Shown here: positions 46,040 to 57,500 of the stretch, one piece after another
Layout: the number at the start of each line of letters is the position of its first letter
How positions within the stretch are numbered: position 1 is the first letter of the stretch
Assembly: GCA_037176705.1 (NCBI GenBank)
Contig: CM073887.1
Coordinates: 25,795,501-25,859,500 of the forward strand
Direction of reading: 5' to 3'
From: Molossus alvarezi
Lineage: Eukaryota > Chordata > Mammalia > Chiroptera > Molossidae
Length of the DNA stretch: 64,000 bases
Notes under the pieces: generated by a model
Databases searched by the model: none
The model's input: the letters and a program-made list of their open reading frames with translations, nothing else
What the model was told of the DNA's origin: nothing
Translations under genes and position numbers: made by a program

Positions 46040-46430
46040 CAGGAGTTCTCAGATTTTATGCTGTTGCACCAAATCAAGCAATTTAGAAATCCTAATTCAG
46101 TAGGTTTAGGAATCTACCTTTTGTTTTTAAAATGATCTCACAATTCTTTTTTTTTTTTAATTGATTTTAGAAAGAGGAAGGGGGAGAGAGATGCATTCAT
46201 TTGAGAGAGAAGTATCAATCGGTTGTCTCCCACATGCCCCCTGACCAGGGATTGAACCTGCAACTTGGGTATGTGCCCTAACTGGGAATTGAACTGGTCA
46301 GGTGTACAGGATGATGCTCCAACCAACTACGCCTTACCAGCCAGGGCAGAATCTGTTTTAACAAACATACCATCATCATTCTGATACAGATGATTCTAGA
46401 AGCAAACTCTGAAATCAACACGGCTTCTGT
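46040..46430. repeat. Probable MER5-type hAT MITE, split by a SINE
   Basis: AGTTCTCAGATTTTATGCTG, AATCCTAATTCAGTAGGTTT, then beyond the SINE TCTGTTTTAACAAACAT and GATGATTCTAGAAGCAAAC keep the order of MER5A. It is diverged and the ends are unclear. Confidence 0.5.
46146..46347 (-). mobile_element. Canonical VES SINE
   Basis: TTGATTTTAGAAAGAGGAAG through CTTACCAGCCAGGGC, with GGGTATGTGCCCTAACTGGG in the middle. TSDs are not clear. Confidence 0.85.
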
Positions 46431-47940
46431 GATAAAAGTTGGTAATGTGCTAAATTCTGTTGGAAGCTTAATTATTTTGTTGTTTATAAAAGATGACATC
46501 ACCTCAAGTCTAAGGCCACAAGAAATGGCCAAATGACCCATGCATTAGTGCTAGCTTTTCCCATTAACTCTCTGTACTTTGTTTAGTGGGGAATAATATG
46601 TCCATAAGCAAGGATAACCTTTTAGAGCTCACTCTCTTTGATGTGGGGTAACATGCCTTTTACCTCTAATGGTGCATCCATTGCAGTGACCAGCAGTTTC
46701 TCAGCTGTCACTACTTGCCATCATCACCAGCTTCGCGCCGGGGCTGGGAGTGGTGTTGCAGATTCTAATGTGACTTATCATTTCCTTCTATAATTCACTG
46801 TTCAGCTTTTGTTCTGATTTAATGGACAGTGAGTAGGCCCAAAGTCGGGAGAACTGTCTGGCTTTCCAGTTGCACTTATCAAGTCAAGTAATATATGCAA
46901 CTGTTCAACAGAACGTTGTTATTGATGATTTCTAGGATTTTATTCTGATTTTTTTTTTTTTTTTTTACTTTAGTATACTCTCTTTTCCCTCAAAAAAAAA
47001 ACTCTATCCCTAAAATGGGACTGAAAAGATCATAATTGTGATAATAAACTGAAAGTACATCCAGGAAGAAACTGTTTTGAGTGCATTTGCCACTGGACAT
47101 CATTAGATTAGGTTTCTTTCTAGGTCCAGTAGCAAGACTATTAGGACTTTTTCCAAGTAAAAGTCTATTTTGAGGGCTATTTTATCTAGTTTTCATGAAT
47201 TTACATTGAAAAACCCCAATGAAGTTCTTTGCCAATATCTTCAAAGTCTTTGGTACCATAAATACAGCTGCTAAGACGGAGCACTAAGCATAGCCTGTTA
47301 CAAACACCTTGGAAGCAGGAACCATCACTACATCCTGTCAACCCTCGGACATAGTGTGTTCTCTGTAGTACACAGCGAGCACTTGGTCAAAGGTTGGCTA
47401 GATAAGCAGAATCCGTGTACCCTGGAAACGCGAGTAGACTGCATGCCCGTAACACTCCGCAAGCACTGGGCAGGTTGAGGCGTGTCTGCTTTGTTGCAGG
47501 ACATTCTGAGAGCAAGATGGAAGTACAGTATTCTCATCCCTCTCTTCTAAAGTAAAGATTCAGAATTGGGGAATGGGAACTTCAACGTTAGAATATGGCA
47601 GACAGACAAGTTAAACATCTTTCTCTTTTCTCTTAAATAGTGCACATAAATTTGAAGTAGCTAACATTACAAAAGCAGTTAAGAAAATAGCTTGTAGAAA
47701 ATCAGGGGAATTGTAATAATTTGGGGGGAAACATCTGTTCCAGTTCATTAGTCGCACAAAGCATGGTTTATAAGATTTCCTTTCCATTTCACTCATTGGA
47801 CTTTTAAATATCAATTATTTTTTTTCTCTAAAAAATCCTATATTGAAATTATCAGGATTCAACTAAAGATTCCTCGGTACATTGCTTAGGCAGTCTGTCT
47901 TTGGGTTAATAAGTTTAGTTTTATAATATTGAATTTCTTT
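46431..47940. other. Unique non-coding DNA
   Basis: A poly(T) run is at 46951-46968. Nothing else was recognised. Confidence 0.3.
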
Positions 47941-48935
47941 TTTATTTAAAATTTTAAAAAACTTCAGTTACAGTTGACACTCAATATTATATTATTTTCA
48001 GGTATACAAAATAGTGGATAGACCTTTACATAACTTTCAAAGTGATCCTCTGATAAGTCTAGGACTCACCTGACACTGTACATAGTTATTAGAATATATA
48101 TTTTGTTTATATTAAAAATTTTTTGTATTATAGTTTACATTCAATATTAGTCTTTTTTTTTTTTTTTATCCTCACCCGAGGACATTTTTCCATTTTTTGT
48201 TCAGACAGAGCGGGAGGGAGAGAGAGGAAGAGAGAGAGAGAGAAACATCGATGTGAAGGGACACATCGAGTGGCTGCCACCCGCACGACCAACCAGGGCC
48301 GGGGACAAACTGCAACCGAGGTACGTGCCCTTAGCGGGAACCGAACCCGGGTCTCTCTGCTCTGTACCGCAGGCCGACGCTCTAACCGCTGAGCCAAACC
48401 GGCCAGGGCTCAATATTAGTCTTTATCAGTTTCATATGTACAACATAGTAGTTAGACAATTATGTACTTTACAAAGTGGTCCCCCAATATTTTAAGAACC
48501 CACCTGGCCCCATACATATTTATTACAGTATTATTGACTGTATTCTCTAGGCTGTACTTTACATCCCCATGATTGTTTTGTAAGTATCAATTTGTACTTC
48601 TTAATCCCTTTGCCGTTTTCACCCAGTTTCCCAACTCCCCTCCCTTCTGTCAACCATCAGTCTGTTCTCTGTATTTGTGACTCTGTTGCTATTTTGTTCT
48701 TTAGATTCCACATATAGGTAAGATAATATGGTATTTGTCTTTCTCTGTCTGATTTATTTCACTTCACATAATGCCCTCTAGGTCTATTCATGCTATCACA
48801 AGAGGTAAGAAGTCATTCCTTTTAATGGCCAAATAGTATTCCATTATATATGTATACCACAGCAATTTTATCTTCTTGTCTATTGATGGGCACTTGGGTT
48901 GCTTCCATTACTTGGGTATAATATTGAATTTCATT
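47941..48935 (-). mobile_element. Older L1 3' end (minus), split by a SINE
   Basis: The + strand shows two related 3'UTR blocks (TTCAGTTACAGTTGACACTC and TTATAGTTTACATTCAATAT), each followed by ATGTACAACATAGTA-like text. Then come ATTCCACATATAGGTAAG and AGTATTCCATTATATATG, the reversed ORF2 end. It has a duplicated 3'UTR block and stops in ORF2 near 48935. Confidence 0.8.
48156..48409 (-). mobile_element. VES-type SINE, subfamily C
   Basis: A perfect 15-bp TSD, TCAATATTAGTCTTT, is at 48141-48155 and 48410-48424. It includes the full tail hairpin (ATCCTCACCCGAGGAC) and head complement. Confidence 0.95.
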
Positions 48936-49192
48936 CTTTATTGTGGCTGGTGATCTTTTTGGTTTGGGTGGTTATTATTTTTGAATTATATAAGAAGATG
49001 AAACATCTAAATTTGAGGAAGTTTCAATGAATTTTAAGGTAAATGGATGATTCATTGATCCAAGAAATATCTAATATGATGAAATGTTCAGGTAGTATTG
49101 TTTTACTGGTCAATTAAACTGAGTGCAGTTAATTTAATTTGAAAAATGAAGAAAAATATAATAAATTATGCCTGAGCTAATATTTTAAAGAC

Positions 49193-49252
49193 TTCCATAG
49201 AGAGCCAGTAGGGTGGTGATTAAAAATGTAGCTATTATCAACTGCCTTATTT
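49193..49252 (+). repeat. Copy 2 of the MIR duplication, left piece
   Basis: AGAGCCAGTAGGGTGGTG and GCTATTATCAACTG align with 45535-45590. The copy is interrupted at CAACTG and resumes at 55610. Confidence 0.85.
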
Positions 49253-49577
49253 TATTTATTTATTTATTATTTTTGTTAATCCTCACCGATATTTTTCCAT
49301 TGATTTTTAAATTTTATTTATTATTTTAGTTTTTAATTTTATTTTTGTTACAGATGTTTCTCCTTTTTTACTCCATTGACACCATCAGCCACATCCACCC
49401 ACACCCCCACCCCATCCACAGCTTTGTTGTCTATGTCCATTGGTTATGCATACATGCATATAAGTTCTGTGGTTTATCTCTTCCCACCCCCCACCACCCA
49501 ACTCTTCTGAGGGTTGTCAGTGGGTACCCTACTTCTGTGTTTCTGGGTCTACCCTATTCCTCAGACTGTTATATTCA

Positions 49578-52500
49578 TTATATTCCATATATAAGTGAGA
49601 TCATGTGGTATTTGTCTTCTGCTTGGCTTGTTACACTTAGGATAATACTTTCCAGGTCCCTCCATGTCATCTCAAAGGATAAGAGATCTTTCTTTCTTAC
49701 AGCTGCATAGTACTCCATTGTGTATATGTACCACAGCTTTTTCATCCTTTCGTCTACTGATGGACATTTGGGCTGTTTCCAGATCTTAGCTATTGTAAAT
49801 AGTGCTGCTATGAACATGGGGGTACATATATTCTTTCTGATTGGTGTTTCAGGCTTCTTAGGGTATATTCCTAGAAGCGGGATCACTGGGTCAAATGACA
49901 ATTCATGTTTTAATTTTTTGAGGTAACACCATATTGTTTTCCATAGTGGCTACACCAGTCTGCATTCCCACCAGCAGCATACTAGAGTCCCCTTTTCTCC
50001 ACACCCTCCCCAACACTTGTTGCTTGATGATTTGTTGATGGCGGCCATTCTGACAGGTGTGAGGTGATACCTCATTGTTGTTTTAATTTGCATCTCTCTG
50101 ATGATTAGTGATGTTGAGCATTTCTTCATATGTCTCTTAGCCATTTGTATGTCCTATTTGGAGAAGTGTCTAATCAGCTCCTCTGCCCATTTTTCAATTG
50201 GGTTCTTTGTCTTCCTTTTGTTGAGTTGTATGAGTACTCTATATATTTTGGAAATTAACCCCTGAAATGATGTTCTCCCATACAGTGGGTTGCCTTTCCA
50301 TTTTGATGGTTGTTTCTTTTGCTGTGCAGAAGCATTTTAGTTTGATATAGTCCCATGTGTTCATTTTTTCCTTGCTTCTGTTGCCTTAGGTGACGTATCA
50401 GTAAAAATTCTGCTGCGTATGATGTCGAATTTTGTTGCCTACATTTTCATCTAGAATTTTTATGGATTCATGGGTCACATTCAAGTCTTTTATCCATTTT
50501 GAGTTTATTCTTGTATATGGTGTAAATTGATGGTCTAGTTTCACTTTTTTGCATGTAGCTGTCCAAGTTTCCCAACACCATTTATTAAAGAGGCTGTCTT
50601 TATTCCACTGTATGCTCCTGCCACCTTTGTCAAATATTAATTGAACATATTGCCTTGGGTCCATTTCTGAGTTCTCTATTCTGTTCCACTGGTCTATATG
50701 CCTGTTCTTGTGCCAGTACCAGGCTGTTTTGATTATAGTCACTTTGTAGTAACCTCATATCTGGTATTGTGACCCCACCTACCTTGTCCTTCTTTTTCAA
50801 AATTGCTGCGGCTATTCGGGGTCTTTTTTGGTTCCATATGAACTTTTGAAGTATTTGTTCTAGTTCTGTGAAATATGTCGTTGGTATTTTGATGGGGATT
50901 GCATTGAATCTATAGATTGCTTTGGGTAATATGGACATTTTAATGATGCTAATTTTTCCAATCCATGAACAAGGTATGTGCTTCCACTTTTTTATATCTT
51001 CCTCTATTTCTTTTTTCAGTGTCCTGAGGTTTCTGCTAATTTACTTTCTTTAATTCTTTGGTTAAGTTTATTCCTAGGTATCTTAATTTTTTGCCGCAAT
51101 TGTAAATGGGAATGTTTTTTCAGTTTCACTTTCTGTGAGTTCATCATTGGTATATAAGAATGCCGTCAATTTCTGGACATTAATTTGTATCCTGCTACTT
51201 TGCCAAATTCATTTATTAAGTCTAGTAGATTTTTGATCGAGTCTTTAGGGTTATCTATGAATAATATCATGTCATCTGCAAACAATGACAGTTTCACTTC
51301 CTCCTTTCCAATTTGGATCCCTTTTATTTTTTCTTCGTGTCTGATTGCTGTGGCTCAGATTGCCAGTACTATGTTAAATTAGAGTGGCGAAAGTGGACAT
51401 CCCTGTCTTGTTCCTGTTCTTAAGGGAAATGTTTTTAGTTTCTGCCCATTGAGTATGATGTTGGCTGTAGGTCTTTCATATATGGCCTTTATTATGTCGA
51501 GATATGATCCCTTTATTCCCATAATGCTGAGCGTTTTTATCAGAAATGGATGCTGGATTTTGTCGAATGCTTTTTCAGCGTCTATTGATAGGACCATGTG
51601 GTTTTTATTCTTCACTTTGTTTATGTGGTGTATCACATTTATTGATTTGCGAATATTGTACCAGATTTGCATCCCTGGGATGAATCCCACTTGGTCATGG
51701 TGAATAATTTTTTTGATGTATTGCTGGATCCGATTCGCTAGTATTTTGTTCAGGATTTTGGCATCTATGTTCATCAGGGATATTGGCCTGTTGTTTTCTT
51801 TCTCTGTAGTGTCTTTTTCTGGTTTTGGAATTAGAATTGTGCTGGCCTCATAAAAGGAGTTTGGAAGTCTTCCTTCTTTCTGAATTTTTTGAAATAGTTT
51901 GAGGAGAATGGGTGTTAGTTCTTTTTTGAATGTTCGGTAAAACTCCCCCGTGAAGCCATCTGGGCCTGGGCTTTTGTTTGCTGGGAGAGTCTTGATTACC
52001 TCTTCAATTTCCTTAGTTGTTATTGGTCTGTTCAAGTATTTTTTATCTCTTCCCGGTCCAGTTTTGGGAGACTGTGTGTTTCTAGAAATTTTTCCATTTC
52101 ACTTAGATTGTCAAATTTGTTGGCATATAATTGTTCATAGTAGCTGTTAATGATCTTTTGTATTTCTGTGGTGTCAGTGGTACTTCTCCTCTTTCATTTC
52201 TGATTTTGTGCATGTGGGTTCTCTCTCTTTGTTTCTTGGTGAGTCTAGCTAAGGGTCTATCAATCTTGTTTATTTTCTCAAAGAACCAGCTCTTGTTTCA
52301 TTGATCTTTTGAATTGTTTTTTTGGTCTCCATGTCATTTATTTCTGCTCTGATCTTTACTATTTCCTTCCTTCTACTTGCTTTAGGGTTTTCTTTTTATT
52401 TGCTTTCTAATTCTTTAAGTTGTGAGGTTAGACAGTCAATTAGAAATTTTTCTTGTTTCTTGAGGTAGGCCTGTAGTGCTATGAACTTTCCTCTCAGAAC

Positions 52501-53362
52501 TGCATCCCATAGATTTTGTGTTGTTGTGTGTTCATTTTCATTGGTTTCCAGGAAGTTTTTAATTTCTTCCTTGATCTCCTCGGTGACCCATTCATTGTTT
52601 AATAACATGCTATTTAGCCTCCATGTGTTCAAATGTCTTTGCATGTTTTTGTTGCAACTGATTTCTAGTTTCATGCCATTGTGATCTGAGAAAATGCTTG
52701 ATATGATTTCAGTCTTTTTGAACTTGTAGATATTTAGTTTGTGTCCTATCATGTGGTCTATCTTTTAGAATGTCCCATGTGCATTTGAGAAGAATGTGAA
52801 TTCTGTAGTTTTGGGGTGTAATTCTCTGTAGATATCTATTAAATCCATTTGGTGTAGTGCTTCATTTAGAGTCTCTGTTTCCTTGCTAATTTTTTGTCTA
52901 GAGGATCCATCCAGTGATGTCAATGGCTGTTGAAGTCCCGTGCTATTATTGTATTGCTGTCAATTTCTCTTTTGAAGTCCACCAGAAGATTTTTAATATA
53001 TTTTGGTGCTCCTATATTGGGTGCATATATGTTTATCAAGGTTATATCTTCCTGTTTGATAGATTTTTTCAATATTATGTAGTGGCCTTCTTTGTCTCTA
53101 GTTATGGTCTTCATTTTGAAATCTATTTTATCAGATATGAGTATTGCTACCTAGCCTTTTTTGCTTTCTATTTGCTTGGAAGATTTTGTTTCATCCCTTT
53201 TCTTTCAACCTGTGAGTCTTTTGTTGTGAGGTGGGTCTCTTGTAAACAACATATAGATGAGGCATGCTTTCTTATCCAATCAACTACTCTGTGTCTTTTT
53301 ATCGGAGCATTCAGTCCATTTACATTTAAGGTGATAATTGATATGTACTTATTTATTGCCAT
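49578..53362 (-). pseudogene. L1 ORF2 (endonuclease, reverse transcriptase, C-terminus), broken
   Basis: The N-terminus (53168-53362) shows IITLNVNGLNAPIKRHR and CCLQETHL. Endonuclease residues follow at 52396-52752 ([11 protein letters not shown]). The RT segment, 51379-52035, has [20 protein letters not shown] and [12 protein letters not shown]. The catalytic FADD is encoded near 51271-51285 in a different frame. Cys/His motif [18 protein letters not shown] at about 49950-50100 has lost the canonical His (H to C). The C-terminus ends at 49578. Confidence 0.9.
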
Positions 53363-53463
53363 TTTTGTTTAGTTTGGTTATATTTTTTTTCCTATTTCTT
53401 CTACTAATTACAGCAGTCCTTTTAACATTTCTTGCAGTGCTGGTTTAGTGCTAATGTATTCCC

Positions 53464-54319
53464 TTAGCCTTTTTTTTTTTTTTTTTTTTTGGCTGGGAAG
53501 CTCTTTATTTGAGCTTTAATTTTGAATGACAGCCTTGCTGGGTAGAGTAGTCTTGGATTCAGATCCTTGATTTTCATGACCTTGATTACTTCATGCCATT
53601 CCCTTCTTGCCTGTAGTGTTTCTTGTGAGAAGCCAACTGAGAGCCTTATGAGGTTTTCTTTGTAGATAACCTGTTGCTTATCTCTTGCTGCTTTTAGGAT
53701 TCTCTCTTTGTGTATAATTTTTGGCATTTTAATTACTATGCGTTATGGTGTGGGCCTGTTTGGTTTCTTCTTACTTGGAGCTCTCTGTGCATCTTGAACT
53801 TGAATGCCTTCTTCCTTCACCAAATTAGGGACGTTTTTCTGTCACTATTTCTTTTAATATATTCTCTAAACCTTGCTCATTTTCTTCTTCTTCTTCGGGG
53901 ACTCCTATGATGTGAATATTATTACATTTCCAGTTGTCCCACAGTTCTCTTAAGCTGTCTTCCTGTTTTTTAATCTTTTTTTCCTTTTGGTTTTCTGATT
54001 GGTTGGTTTTTTCTACCCTGTCTTCTAATTCGCTGATCTGGTCCTTAGCTTCCTCCACTCTGCTCTTTAGACTTTCTAATGTGTTTTGTATTTCTGATAT
54101 GTCACTCTTGATCTCTTCTTGGTGGTTTTTAATTTCCAATTGGTTTATTTTCAGCATGTCTATGTCCTTACTCATGCTGTTGAGCTTCCTCAAGATCATG
54201 GCTCTGAATTCTAGCTCTGTTAACTTGCCTAACTGCTCCACATTGATTTCATCTTTGATGGATGTCTCTCGTTCTTTCATTTGGCTTTTGTTTTTGTGTT
54301 TCACCATTTTGGCTACCAT
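53464..54319 (-). pseudogene. L1 ORF1, broken
   Basis: The segment 53825-54319 is the coiled coil (EFRAMILRKLNSMSKDIDML, RVEEAKDQISELEDRVEKT) plus start of the RRM (CNNIHIIGVPEEEEENEQG). The C-terminal domain (LSVGFSQETLQARREWHEV, LLYPARLSFKIKAQIKSF) is 53464-53727. A frame change separates them. Confidence 0.9.
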
Positions 54320-55156
54320 AGTGGGCTTTGGAGCCTGCCAAGTTTTCCCTATGGGTCTCGGTGTTCTGCTGTTTGTTGCTCCTTCTCCTGGGTTTAAATG
54401 AGCGAGGGAGGACCCACGTTAAACACCACTGTCAAGTCTTACTTTCTTGGTTAGAGTTGCTCGCCCAGGAATGGTACTGTTATCCTCTAGCTTTTTGCCT
54501 GGAGGCTAGTAGTCCAGGTTACTTGAAGAGTTTTGGGTTGTTAGTTTATTGAAAAACTCCCTCAGGTGCTCAGCATAAAGGGATTTCCTGAGTCAGGGGC
54601 AGATGCTGGTTGTTAGTAAGCCTCAATTTGCATTTCAGTGGCCCACAGGGTGGGGTTGAATCTCCGAGGGAGGGGCTGCTGCCTCTCCCCAGAGCTCTGG
54701 AAAGGAGCAAGGTGACCACTGTCCTGCATGGCTGCAACTCAGCAAAAGCTCTGAGCGCCCTCCATGTCCCGAGTGTCCCCACACAGTTTCAGTCCAGTCT
54801 GCCCTCCCTCTGCCAGAGCCCAAGGTGAGTGGCTGCTGCTGTTTTAGCCTCTGTCCCGGCTCTGCGCTGTGGAGCCGCCTGGGAGTGTAACCCAAGGGAG
54901 CTGCTCACAGCTCAGGCTGCTGCTGAGCTGCTGACCGTGGGCTCCCAGCCTCCATCTCGTGCCTTCGCAATCCTACCAGGATTGAGTTAGTGTCCCTGGT
55001 TATATGGTCCTTGAATGCTGCTTTTCTGTTGCTTTTTCCTGTTAATTTGTCTGTGTTTTAGTTGTAATTTCAGTTTGGTCCTGGGAGACGGTCTGCATAG
55101 CTTCCATTCACTCCACCGCCATTTTGGAATCCCTCCATTGATTTTTAGATAGAGTG

Positions 55157-55158
55157 AA

Positions 55159-55207
<49 letters not shown>
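55157..55207. repeat. (GA)n microsatellite in a SINE
   Basis: An expanded pyrimidine tract of the subfamily B SINE, read on the + strand as GA repeats. Confidence 0.9.
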
Positions 55208-55210
<3 letters not shown>

Positions 55211-55392
55211 AAATAAGAGACACATTGATCACTTTGATTGGTTGCCTACCACAAGGCCCTGGACAGGTTCTGGGGATTGAACTGCCACCCAAGTAAGCAC
55301 CTTTGATTGGGAATCAAACCCATAAGCTTTTAGTCCTTGGGCCAATATTTTAATCACTGAACTAAATTGGCCAGGGCTCAACTGTCTTTTTT

Positions 55393-55609
55393 TTAAAAAA
55401 ATATGTTTTTATTAGTTTTGTAGAGAGAGAGGGGATGGAAGAGAGAGATAGAAACATCCATGTGAGACAGAAACATCGATCTGCTGCCTCCTGCACGCCC
55501 ACACTGGGGATTGAGTCCATAACCCTGGCATGTGCCCTGACCAGGAATCAAACCAGGACCTCTCAGTCCATGGGACGAACTCAATCCACTGAGCCACACT
55601 GGCAAGGCA
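55393..55609 (-). mobile_element. VES SINE at the same site as its neighbour
   Basis: It runs from TTTTTATTAGTTTTGTAGAG to GAGCCACACTGGCAAGGC and is canonical subfamily A. Its right flank ACAACCGTCTTATTTTA (55609-55625) is a third copy of the target TCAACTGYCTT found at 49238 and 55378. Confidence 0.88.
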
Positions 55610-55915
55610 CAACCGTCTTATTTTAAATCCTGATCTCCCATGTATAGTTCTTTATGCTAAAATGTTTATTTAAGCCATTTGTACCTCAATTCCCACAGCT
55701 ACAAAATGGGAATAACGTTAACCTGAGATAAATCTTATAGCATTTGTTTGAGGGATTGAGTTAATGCAGATGAAGCAGTTGGAATAATGCCTGGTACATT
55801 GTAAGCTTTGGCTATTACTCCCCTCATCCTGGCTATTTCTTGAATGTGTTTAATTTCCACCATTATCACCCCAGTTCAAGCAGAATTTGAAACATGTAAA
55901 ACAGCATTATGCTAG
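55610..55915 (+). repeat. Copy 2 of the MIR duplication, right piece
   Basis: AATCCTGATCTCCCATGTAT, AATTCCCACAGCTACAAAAT, GCCTGGTACATTGTAAGC and then the non-MIR block GAATGTGTTTAATTTCCACC, CCCCAGTTCAAGCAGAATT align with 45595-45886. Confidence 0.85.
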
Positions 55916-56319
55916 GCTTTAAACCAAGGGTATGCTCTTTTCTAGCCAAGCACACTGTTTTCACCAGCTCTAGGCTTAACATGGTGCCCATCAGCCTGTA
56001 ATTACGGTCAGGGCTGCATTTCAAACGGTTTGGCTATAATGGGGAGCAGAGAGAAAGTGTCAGGAGGTACAGGAAGTACAGAATCAAGGCATTTAAAACT
56101 ATTAGTTGTTATAGCATATTTGATGCTGCTATGGAGCACCCCAACCTGTCATTTCACCATTTTCGGGATGTGCATTGGGCTGTAATACACCCTTCCTCTA
56201 CTAAAATGTTCCCCTTTGTGTCTGGTGGTTCAGACAGAAAGGACCCTTAGGGATCATCGAGTCAGGCTCCCCGTGTTTTACAGATAAAAAAGCCAAGGGG
56301 CAAAGAGAGCAAATATCAT

Positions 56320-56480
56320 CATCTCTTTCCTAGACTATCGCTGTCACTTCCTAACTGGTCTACACTCCCTGCCCCTCCAAATCATTCTCCACACTGAAGC
56401 CACTGGCCAAATGCAGATCAGATATTGTTCAGCTCCTACCTCCAACCCTCATGTACTTAGGGGCTCAGGTCTTTACACTG
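56320..56480 (+). repeat. L2 fragment, upstream piece
   Basis: TCCTAACTGGTCTACACTCC, ATTCTCCACACTGAAGCCAC and CAGATCAGATATTGTTCAGC are the L2 3'-third sequence. It is collinear with 57015-57500. Confidence 0.7.
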
Positions 56481-56660
56481 CAAGTCCCAACAGCTAATTA
56501 TTCCATTACGTTTAATTGGTATGTGATTTGTGTTTTTGCTGTTTATAAAAATAAAGTTGTAGATTAAATGGATAAATGCTAACTTGATTGAAAAATTTTA
56601 AAAAAGTATTTCTTACTGGTTCTAGAAACTTTTGTACATTAGAACTTGCCAGGAAACCAG

Positions 56661-56727
56661 TCCTTCCTTCCTTCCTTCCTTCCTTCCTTCCTTCCTTCCT
56701 TCCTTCCTTCCTTCCTTCCTTCCTTCC
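56661..56727. repeat. (TTCC)n microsatellite
   Basis: About 16 uninterrupted TTCC units are followed by a (TC)n run. The array lies at the tail of the adjacent SINE and probably grew from it. Confidence 0.95.
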
Positions 56728-56756
56728 ATTCTCTCTCTCTCTCTCTCTTTTTTCTT

Positions 56757-57010
56757 CCCTTTTTGTTAATCCTTACCTGAGGATATTTTTTCATTGACTG
56801 TTAGAGTGGAAGGGAAGGAGGGAGGTAGAGAGAGAAACATTGATGTGAGAGACAGACGTCAACACATTGATTGATTGCCTCTTGTACAACCCTGACCGGG
56901 GCTGGAGATTGAACCTGCAGCCCAGGTACATGCCCTTGACTGGGAATTGAACCTATGACATTTCAGACCACGGGCTGCTGCTCTAAGCACTGTGCCAAAC
57001 CTGTCAGGGC
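56757..57010 (-). mobile_element. VES-type SINE, subfamily B
   Basis: GTTAATCCTTACCTGAGGAT and TTCATTGACTGTTAGAGTGG at the tail, CCCAGGTACATGCCCTTGAC in the body and TGCCAAACCTGTCAGGGC at the head. A possible TSD is CCAGGA (56649 and 57012). Confidence 0.85.
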
Positions 57011-57014
57011 ACCA

Positions 57015-57500
57015 GGAGGCATTTAATACCTGATCCCAAGACCTCATCTGATCTGGTACCTGCTTACTTTTTGAAATTTCTCATACCCTAGCTCCTAGGG
57101 CCTCTTTCTATTCCTGTAACACACATACTCCCTCCTACCTCAGGGCCTTTGCATTTGCCAGTTACTTCTGCCAGGAAGTTGTTTCTCTTCTCAATTGCAT
57201 ACTTAAGCCTGACTTTCTTTCCAAAGAGGTCACATAATTTCTCTAGTTGCTTTGCCTTGACTCAACAGTCTACATGCAGATCCTGTGGGCATGCTCTTTG
57301 AAGACGGTCTCACCGCTTTTCAGTGCAGTTACCTCGGTGTGTAATTAGGTGCTCGTTCCCTTGGGCAATTCATGTTCCTCTGTGCCCACCAGATTGAGAA
57401 CTGCATGATCATAGGGTCAGACACTGTTTTGTTTGCAGTTCTTAACAAAACTGCTTTTTAGGCACTCCGTAATTCTTTGTTAGGTGCATGAATGAATAAT
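57015..57500 (+). repeat. L2 element, 3' portion
   Basis: CATCTGATCTGGTACCTGCT, CAGGGCCTTTGCATTTGCCA, TCTGCCAGGAAGTTGTTTCT and the end GGTGCATGAATGAATAATG keep L2 order over nearly 500 bp. Confidence 0.8.

Larger units (their letters stand above)
49310..55133 (-). mobile_element. Nearly full-length bat L1 (minus) inside a SINE
   Basis: A perfect 14-bp TSD, TCCATTGATTTTTA, is at 49296-49309 and 55134-55147. The 3' end is at 49310. ORF2 runs from 53362 down to about 49578, ORF1 from 54319 down to 53464, and the 5'UTR is 54320-55133. The 5' end reads GGGATTCCAAAATGGCGG on the - strand, a YY1-like start. Several frameshifts and stops inactivate both ORFs. Confidence 0.95.
49253..55377 (-). mobile_element. 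Subfamily B SINE split by a 5.8-kb L1
   Basis: The tail part (GTTAATCCTCACCGATATTT) is at 49253-49309. The body and head (AGATAGAGTGAAAGGGAGAG to AATTGGCCAGGGC) are at 55148-55377. The L1 between them duplicated 14 bp of the SINE. The SINE's own target TCAACTGCCTTATTT (49238) recurs as TCAACTGTCTTTTTT (55378). Confidence 0.88.

Noticed and set aside
48123..48397. Overlapping ~89-codon open frames on both strands, recurring at several places in the window.
   Set aside because: They are the VES SINE body read in both directions; GC-rich young SINE copies lack stops by chance.
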